DNA of 8,514 bases from Streptomyces regalis (GTDB lineage: Bacteria; Actinomycetota; Actinomycetes; Streptomycetales; Streptomycetaceae), in NCBI RefSeq assembly GCF_001509475.1, contig NZ_LLZG01000105.1, positions 1-8,514 on the forward strand. Direction: 5' to 3'. Below, one piece after another: positions 4,662-8,514 of this stretch. Under the pieces are notes generated by a model. It did not search any database, was not told where the DNA came from, and saw only the letters and a list, made by a program, of their open reading frames with translations. Every line of letters begins with the position of its first letter. Position 1 is the first letter of the stretch. Both the position numbers and the translations under genes were made by a program.

Positions 4662-6203
4662 TCAGTGCGCGACGACCGGCACCAGCACCTCGTCCTCGGC
4701 GCCCTCCTCGGAGGAGGCCACCGGCGTGCCGTCCGGGCGGCCGGCGTTGACGAGGGTCACGACGATCACCGCGGCGAGCACCAGCATGCCGACGGCGAAC
4801 CAGATCGCGTTGGTGTAGCCGTGCACCTGGCCCTGCAGCGCCACCAACTGCTGCTGCGACTTGGAGGTCGCGGAGCCGATGTGGTCGGCGATGTAGGAGG
4901 TGGTGGCCGAGGCGGCGATCGTGTTCAGCAGGGCCGTACCGATCGCGCCGCCCACCTGCTGCGAGGTGTTGACCATCGCGGAGGCGACACCCGCGTCCCG
5001 GGGCTCGACGCCCAGGGTGGCCAGGGACATGGCCGGCATGAACGCCGTACCCATGCCGAGACCGAGCAGCAGCATCGCCGGCAGGATGATCGAGGCGTAC
5101 GACGAGCCGATCTCCAGCTGCGTCATCAGCAGCATGCCGACCGCGGCGACCAGGAAGCCGGGGCCCATCAGCATGCGGGCCGGCAGGCGGGTCATCAGGC
5201 GGGTGCCGATCTGGGTCGAGCCGACCATCATGCCGACGATCATCGGCATGAAGGCGAAGCCGGTCCTGATCGGCGAGTAGCCCTTCACGATCTGCAGGTA
5301 GTAGGTGAGGAACAGGAACGTGCCGAACATCGCGATGATCGCGATACCGAGCGAGAGGTAGACCCCGCCGCGGTTGCGGTCGGTGATCACGCGCAGCGGC
5401 AGCAGCGGGGCCTTGACCTTGGCCTCGGTGACGACGAAGGCGAGCAGCAGGACCGCGGAGGCGACGAACATGCCCACGGTCACGGAGTCGCCCCAGCCGT
5501 CGGACTCGGCGCGGGTGAAGCCGTAGACCAGCGCGACCAGGCCAAGGGTGGACAGCAGGACGCCGGGGATGTCGAGCGGGTTGCGGTTGCGGCCGCCCTC
5601 CGGCTCACGGATGACGAAGTACGCGCCGAGGGCCGCGACGATCGCGAACGGGATGTTGACGAAGAACGTCCAGCGCCAGTCCATGTACTCGGTCAGCACG
5701 CCGCCGAGGATGAAGCCGACGGCGCCGCCACCACCGGCGATGGCACCGTAGATGCCGAACGCCTTGGCACGCTCCTTGGCGTCCGTGAACATCACGGCGA
5801 GCAGCGAGAGCGCGGCGGGCGCGAGCAGTGCGCCGAAGACACCCTGCAGGGCGCGGGAGCCGAACATCATCGCCTCGTTGGTGGCCGCGCCACCGAGCGC
5901 GGAGGCCGCGGCGAAGCCGATCAGACCGACGACGAAGGCGTTCTTGCGGCCCCACAGGTCGGCTATCCGGCCGCCGAACAGCAGCAGACCGCCGAAGGCG
6001 AGGGCGTAGGCCGTGACGACCCACTGACGGTTGCCGTCCGAGATGCCCAGGTCCTGCTGGGCGGAGGGCAGGGCGATGTTCACGATGGTCGCGTCGAGGA
6101 CGACCATCAGCTGGGCCAGCGCGATGAAGACGAGCGCTTTCCAGCGGTTGGAATCGGCGGCACCGGGGGTGCTGCCTGGAGCCTTTGCGGCTGTTTCGGA
6201 CAT
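4662..6203 (-). CDS. DHA2-family MFS multidrug exporter (EmrB/QacA type)
   Basis: A proton-driven drug exporter of the cytoplasmic membrane, 513 aa from ATG 6203, the right length for the 14-helix DHA2 family. Helix 1 carries LDATIVNIALPS, the DHA2 signature with its membrane aspartate (about D37). Motif A follows in FGGRIADLWGRKNAF (about 76-90), with D82 and R86. RALQGVFGALLAPAALSLL is motif B-like in helix 4. A glycine-rich antiporter motif (AGGGGAVGFILGG) and WRWTFFVNIPFAI come in helices 5-6. Hydrophobic helices continue to LVLAAVIVVTLV near the end, and the C-terminus is acidic. A GTG at 6215 would add four residues, but AGTGGG before ATG 6203 makes the ATG the better start. The TetR gene lies 152 bases upstream on the same strand, and that gap has its own promoter-like and repeat sequences. 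The substrate is not predictable. Confidence 0.94.
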   Translation of the reverse strand: MSETAAKAPGSTPGAADSNRWKALVFIALAQLMVVLDATIVNIALPSAQQDLGISDGNRQWVVTAYALAFGGLLLFGGRIADLWGRKNAFVVGLIGFAAASALGGAATNEAMMFGSRALQGVFGALLAPAALSLLAVMFTDAKERAKAFGIYGAIAGGGGAVGFILGGVLTEYMDWRWTFFVNIPFAIVAALGAYFVIREPEGGRNRNPLDIPGVLLSTLGLVALVYGFTRAESDGWGDSVTVGMFVASAVLLLAFVVTEAKVKAPLLPLRVITDRNRGGVYLSLGIAIIAMFGTFLFLTYYLQIVKGYSPIRTGFAFMPMIVGMMVGSTQIGTRLMTRLPARMLMGPGFLVAAVGMLLMTQLEIGSSYASIILPAMLLLGLGMGTAFMPAMSLATLGVEPRDAGVASAMVNTSQQVGGAIGTALLNTIAASATTSYIADHIGSATSKSQQQLVALQGQVHGYTNAIWFAVGMLVLAAVIVVTLVNAGRPDGTPVASSEEGAEDEVLVPVVAH

Positions 6204-6237
6204 GGGGGTACCCACTTCGGGACTTCGTAACGGAAAA

Positions 6238-6246
6238 AGACTGTCT
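6238..6246. promoter_or_regulatory. Small dyad in the exporter leader/promoter
   Basis: AGAC-T-GTCT is a perfect dyad overlapping a minus-strand TTTAGACA that could be a -10. It is directly followed on the plus strand by TAAAGGGGA (6246-6254), which resembles the half-site TAAACGGGGA found upstream of the TetR gene. No good -35 is seen. Confidence 0.3.
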
Positions 6247-6288
6247 AAAGGGGACGGCTCGTCGGCTGTGACGGCCGGTGAGATTCGT

Positions 6289-6341
6289 TGTGGTGACTGC
6301 TGTTGCGCGCTTGTTGTGCGCTGTGGTGACTGCTGTTGCGC
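6289..6341. repeat. 20-base perfect direct repeat between TetR and exporter genes
   Basis: TGTGGTGACTGCTGTTGCGC occurs at 6289-6308 and 6322-6341, a spacing of 33 bases, or about three helical turns. The 13 bases between include a partial echo, TTGTTGTGCGC. It is outside both coding regions and starts 14 bases beyond the TetR stop. Confidence 0.85.
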
Positions 6342-6355
6342 TCTGAACTAATCGG

Positions 6356-7000
6356 TCAGGCCTGGCGCAGGTCCTCCATCGTCATCGCCGTGCCCGGCAG
6401 GACGGAACGGGCCGGGGCCCGCAGTCCGTCCAGGAACAGCTGCAGATAGCGGTGGACGAAGCGGTCGGCGCGTTCGCATCCGGTGCCGGCCGGGGGCCGG
6501 CTGAGCTGGGCCACGCCGAGCAGGACGTCGCCGACGTCCACGTCGGAGCGGAGCCGGCCGGCCGCCTTGGCGCGGCCCATGATCTCCCCGACGAGCTGCT
6601 CGACCCGCTCGCGTGCGGCTTCCAGATCCGGGTGGTTCTTGTCGAAGGTGCTCTGGACCATCGGGCACAGCGCGCTGATCCGCTCGTCGGCGGCGGCGTG
6701 CACGAAGCGCTCCAGGGCCTCGAAGGCATCCCCGGTCTCCGCGAGCGCGAGTTCGGCCGCCGCCGCCGTACGGTCCATGACGGAGCAGACGACCTCGCGG
6801 ACCAGCGCGTCGCGGTCGGGGAAGTTGCGGTACACCGTGGCGTTGCCGACGCCGGCGCGGCGGGCGATCTCGTCGAGCGGCACGTCGGGGCCGAACTCGA
6901 CGAACATCTCCCGGGCGGCGGTGACGATCCGCTCCCGGTTGCGCAGGGCGTCGGCGCGCGGCCGGGTCGCCTTGCGCGCTACGGGGGTGGCGGTCTGCAC
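6356..7000 (-). CDS. TetR-family repressor, probable regulator of the adjacent exporter
   Basis: A 214-aa TetR-type repressor. The first helix is RNRERIVTAAREMFVEFG (about 20-37), and the helix-turn-helix is PLDEIARRAGVGNATVYRNF (about 41-60). PDRDALVREV follows. The C-terminal ligand and dimer domain resembles the SbtR-like class (LERFVHAAADE, LLGVAQL, RYLQLFLDGLR). The start is GTG 7000 with AGGAG 6 bases upstream. About ten basic or polar residues precede the first helix. It lies upstream of, and in the same direction as, the DHA2 exporter, a standard repressor-exporter pair. A 25-base palindrome at 7068-7092 in its upstream region is the best operator candidate. It is divergent from a secreted metalloprotease that might share the control region. 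Confidence 0.94.
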   Translation of the reverse strand: MQTATPVARKATRPRADALRNRERIVTAAREMFVEFGPDVPLDEIARRAGVGNATVYRNFPDRDALVREVVCSVMDRTAAAAELALAETGDAFEALERFVHAAADERISALCPMVQSTFDKNHPDLEAARERVEQLVGEIMGRAKAAGRLRSDVDVGDVLLGVAQLSRPPAGTGCERADRFVHRYLQLFLDGLRAPARSVLPGTAMTMEDLRQA

Positions 7001-7067
7001 GGCGTACTCCTGAGTTCCAGTGGAGGCGATCCGGGGAAGGTGTCCCCGTTTCGCTCGGACACATGGC

Positions 7068-7092
7068 TAAACGGGGAGGGGGTCCCCGGTTA
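7068..7092. promoter_or_regulatory. 25-base palindrome, candidate TetR operator
   Basis: TAAACGGGGA (7068-7077) and TCCCCGGTTA (7083-7092) are inverted copies with one mismatch in ten, around a 5-base G-tract. A third half-site TCCCCGTTT (7043-7051) lies closer to the TetR gene and pairs with the same left arm (9 bases, 17 apart). The dyad is 68-92 bases upstream of the TetR start. Confidence 0.55.
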
Positions 7093-7116
7093 TTTCCCGC
7101 TCTCCGAAAAGTTTCA

Positions 7117-7132
7117 TGTGACCTGAATCACA
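7117..7132. promoter_or_regulatory. Crp-type binding site
   Basis: TGTGA-N6-TCACA is present without mismatch, the classic Crp/Fnr-family dyad. Streptomyces Crp is known to bind a closely related GTG-N6-NCAC type motif. The site lies in the divergent region, 149 bases before the protease start and 117 bases upstream of the TetR start, so either gene could be the target. Confidence 0.6.
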
Positions 7133-7280
7133 AGCGTTTTCCCTGCTCCAGGAATTCCAAGAACTCCAAGAACCCACGTTCGGTCTCCTCCAACGCGCGC
7201 CCGCGCACCCCCCGACACAGGGTGATCGAGAGGGTGCAGCACGCGGTCCGGCGGGCTGCCATGGACTGAAGGGCCCATGC

Positions 7281-8514
7281 ATGCAGCCGAGCCGTCGGAT
7301 ACGCCCCCGCCGTGTGGCCGCCCTCGCCTCCGTGACCGCCCTGACCGTGGCGGTCAGCACCTCGGCAGGCACCGGGCACCTCACGGCGGGTACCTCGACG
7401 GCGACCGGAGCGGGCCCGATCGCGCCGGCCCGCTCCTCCCCCCTCGGCCCCTGCATGATCAGCGGCCGCCCGACGGTCCAGATGTCCGAGGGCGTACCGA
7501 CGGGGCGCGGCTACGCCCGCTCCACCGGCACCGTCCGCGCCCTCACCCTGATGGTCGACTTCCCCGACGCGCCGGGTCCCGGCCGCGCGCTCGACCGTTT
7601 CGCCGAGTTCTTCCCGAAGACCCAGGAGTGGTTCCGCACCAGCTCCTACGGCCGCCTCGACTACCAGCCCCGGACCCCGATCCGGGGCTGGCTGCGCATG
7701 CCCAAGTCCTTCCACGCGTACGGCATAGAGCGCGGCGCACCCTTCGACCCCGGGTACCGGCAGCTGGTCCAGGACATCGTGACCGAGGCCGACCCCAAGG
7801 TGGACTTCCGGTCGTACGACTTCCTGAACGTGCTGGTGACGCCGAACGCCGGCCCGTCGGCCCTGGACACGGTCCTGTCCGTGTCCTTCGCCGGCAACAT
7901 GGAGGCCCCGGTGGCCGACGGCGTCTCGGTGGCCAACGCCTCCTTCGTCTACTCCCGCCAGGACGACGGCTCCGGCACCTACCACCGCACCGGCTACCGG
8001 GTCCTCCCCCACGAGAACGGCCACGTCTTCGGCCTGCCCGACCTGTACACCGCCGAGGGCGGGGGCGCGGTCGGCCACTGGGACATCATGAGCGAGGACT
8101 GGGGGTCCAACAACGACCTGCTCGGCTGGCACAAGTGGAAGCTGGGCTGGCTGGACGCGGCGCAGGTGCGGTGCGCGGCCGGCCCCGGGACGTCCGAGTA
8201 CGCCCTGACCCCGCTGGCCCTCGAGGGCGGCCCGAAGCTGGTGTTCGTACCGCTGAACCGCCGCAGCGGCTACGCCGTCGAACTGCGCACCCCCGAGGGC
8301 AACGACGAGACCGTCTGCCGCCCCGGCGTCCTGATCTACAAGGTCGACGCGGACGTGGACACCGGGATGGGCCCGGTGAAGGTCCACGACTCCCACGAGG
8401 ACAGCGGCGGCTGCACCCGCAGCCCGAACGTCCACGCCGAGCTGTCGGACGCCACGTTCGTGCCGGGGGAGGAATTCGAAGATACGAAGCGGGGGGTGCG
8501 GATTGCGGTGGTGG
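7281..8514 (+). CDS. Secreted M6-like (immune inhibitor A type) metalloprotease, 3' end beyond window
   Basis: An open frame of 411 codons with no stop before the window edge, so the protein is C-terminally incomplete here. The N-terminus MQPSRRIRPRRVAALASVTALTV is a signal peptide with an Arg-rich start, a hydrophobic core of about residues 12-26 and a likely cut near STSAG. The twin Arg (RRVAAL) makes Tat export possible. An early LTLMVDFPDAP (88-98) matches the start of M6 catalytic domains. The zinc site is LPHENGHVFGLPDLY, an HExxH at 244-248 with D254 following. GHWDIMSEDWG (266-276) corresponds to the M6 Met-turn (WDxM). After the catalytic core come LGWHKWKLGWLD and a beta-rich segment. 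GAAGGG lies 7 bases before ATG 7281. An ATG at 7277 is in another frame and too close to the RBS. The role is extracellular protein degradation; the substrate is unknown. Confidence 0.9.
   Translation, partial: MQPSRRIRPRRVAALASVTALTVAVSTSAGTGHLTAGTSTATGAGPIAPARSSPLGPCMISGRPTVQMSEGVPTGRGYARSTGTVRALTLMVDFPDAPGPGRALDRFAEFFPKTQEWFRTSSYGRLDYQPRTPIRGWLRMPKSFHAYGIERGAPFDPGYRQLVQDIVTEADPKVDFRSYDFLNVLVTPNAGPSALDTVLSVSFAGNMEAPVADGVSVANASFVYSRQDDGSGTYHRTGYRVLPHENGHVFGLPDLYTAEGGGAVGHWDIMSEDWGSNNDLLGWHKWKLGWLDAAQVRCAAGPGTSEYALTPLALEGGPKLVFVPLNRRSGYAVELRTPEGNDETVCRPGVLIYKVDADVDTGMGPVKVHDSHEDSGGCTRSPNVHAELSDATFVPGEEFEDTKRGVRIAVV

Larger units (their letters stand above)
7001..7280. other. Divergent control region between TetR and the metalloprotease
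   Basis: No gene is seen here. Besides the palindrome and Crp-type site, it contains a tandem 9-base repeat TCCAAGAAC (7156-7173). Between the Crp site and the protease start there is no TANNNT box at all, so the protease promoter is probably of ECF type or lies further upstream; I cannot place it. Confidence 0.4.

Noticed and set aside
4665..6230. 521-codon plus-strand open frame opposite the exporter
   Set aside because: The protein is dominated by His, Asp, Arg and Gly with no fold signature. The opposite strand encodes a complete DHA2 transporter with all its motifs.
4662..7000. Resistance/efflux gene island acquired by transfer
   Set aside because: Composition matches the rest of the window, and no integrase, transposase, tRNA or flanking repeat is present. 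A repressor-exporter pair is ordinary in Streptomyces.
7151..7180. GGAAT ... GTT on the plus strand as a SigR promoter for the protease
   Set aside because: The spacing is 22 bases, outside the 18-19 required by the SigR consensus.
7277..7279. ATG four bases upstream of the protease start
   Set aside because: It is in a different frame giving Arg/Pro-rich shadow protein, and it is only 3 bases from the GAAGGG RBS.
7128..8435. 435-codon minus-strand open frame opposite the protease
   Set aside because: It is Val/Gly/Ala-rich antisense. The plus strand encodes a signal peptide, HExxH and WDxM in order with an RBS.

Overview
The window looks like a stretch of Streptomyces chromosome. It has very high GC, strong G/C third-position bias, GTG starts and purine-rich ribosome binding sites. 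It also encodes a principal-like sigma factor that I recognise as HrdD (332 codons from the RBS-supported start). Genes are densely packed and mostly intact, with no insertion sequence, phage gene, tRNA/rRNA or CRISPR array. From memory, a TetR gene next to hrdD matches the S. coelicolor SCO3201-SCO3202 neighbourhood; I could not check synteny.

Left part (1-2352): a TetR-family regulator on the minus strand (256-948, possibly leaderless). Upstream of it lies a 378-base gene-free stretch full of inverted repeats plus a 15-base-period triple repeat. Then comes hrdD on the minus strand (1354-2352). The hrdD leader carries a sigma-R-type promoter (GGAAT-N18-GTT) and a hairpin element with three mutually exclusive arms just upstream of the RBS.

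Middle part (2353-4661): a GNAT acetyltransferase of the phosphinothricin acetyltransferase type (2555-3085, +) diverges from hrdD and converges on a LigB/DODA-type extradiol dioxygenase (3098-3883, -). The dioxygenase is divergent from a MarR regulator (3994-4539, +), and the 110-base gap between them holds two MarR-sized palindromes and a good minus-strand promoter. A typical reading is a phenolic- or stress-responsive repressor controlling the dioxygenase and itself.

Right part (4662-8514): a 14-helix DHA2-type MFS exporter (4662-6203, -) lies directly downstream of its probable TetR repressor (6356-7000, -). The gap between them contains a perfect 20-base direct repeat. Divergent from the TetR gene is a secreted M6-like metalloprotease with an HExxH site (7281 to beyond the window edge, +). 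The divergent region contains a 25-base palindrome suited to the TetR protein and a perfect TGTGA-N6-TCACA Crp-type site.

Taken together this is a stress and efflux neighbourhood: an oxidative-stress-linked sigma factor, a detoxifying acetyltransferase, an aromatic-ring dioxygenase with MarR control, and a TetR-controlled drug exporter. I do not see an undescribed multi-gene system. The points of interest are regulatory DNA elements.
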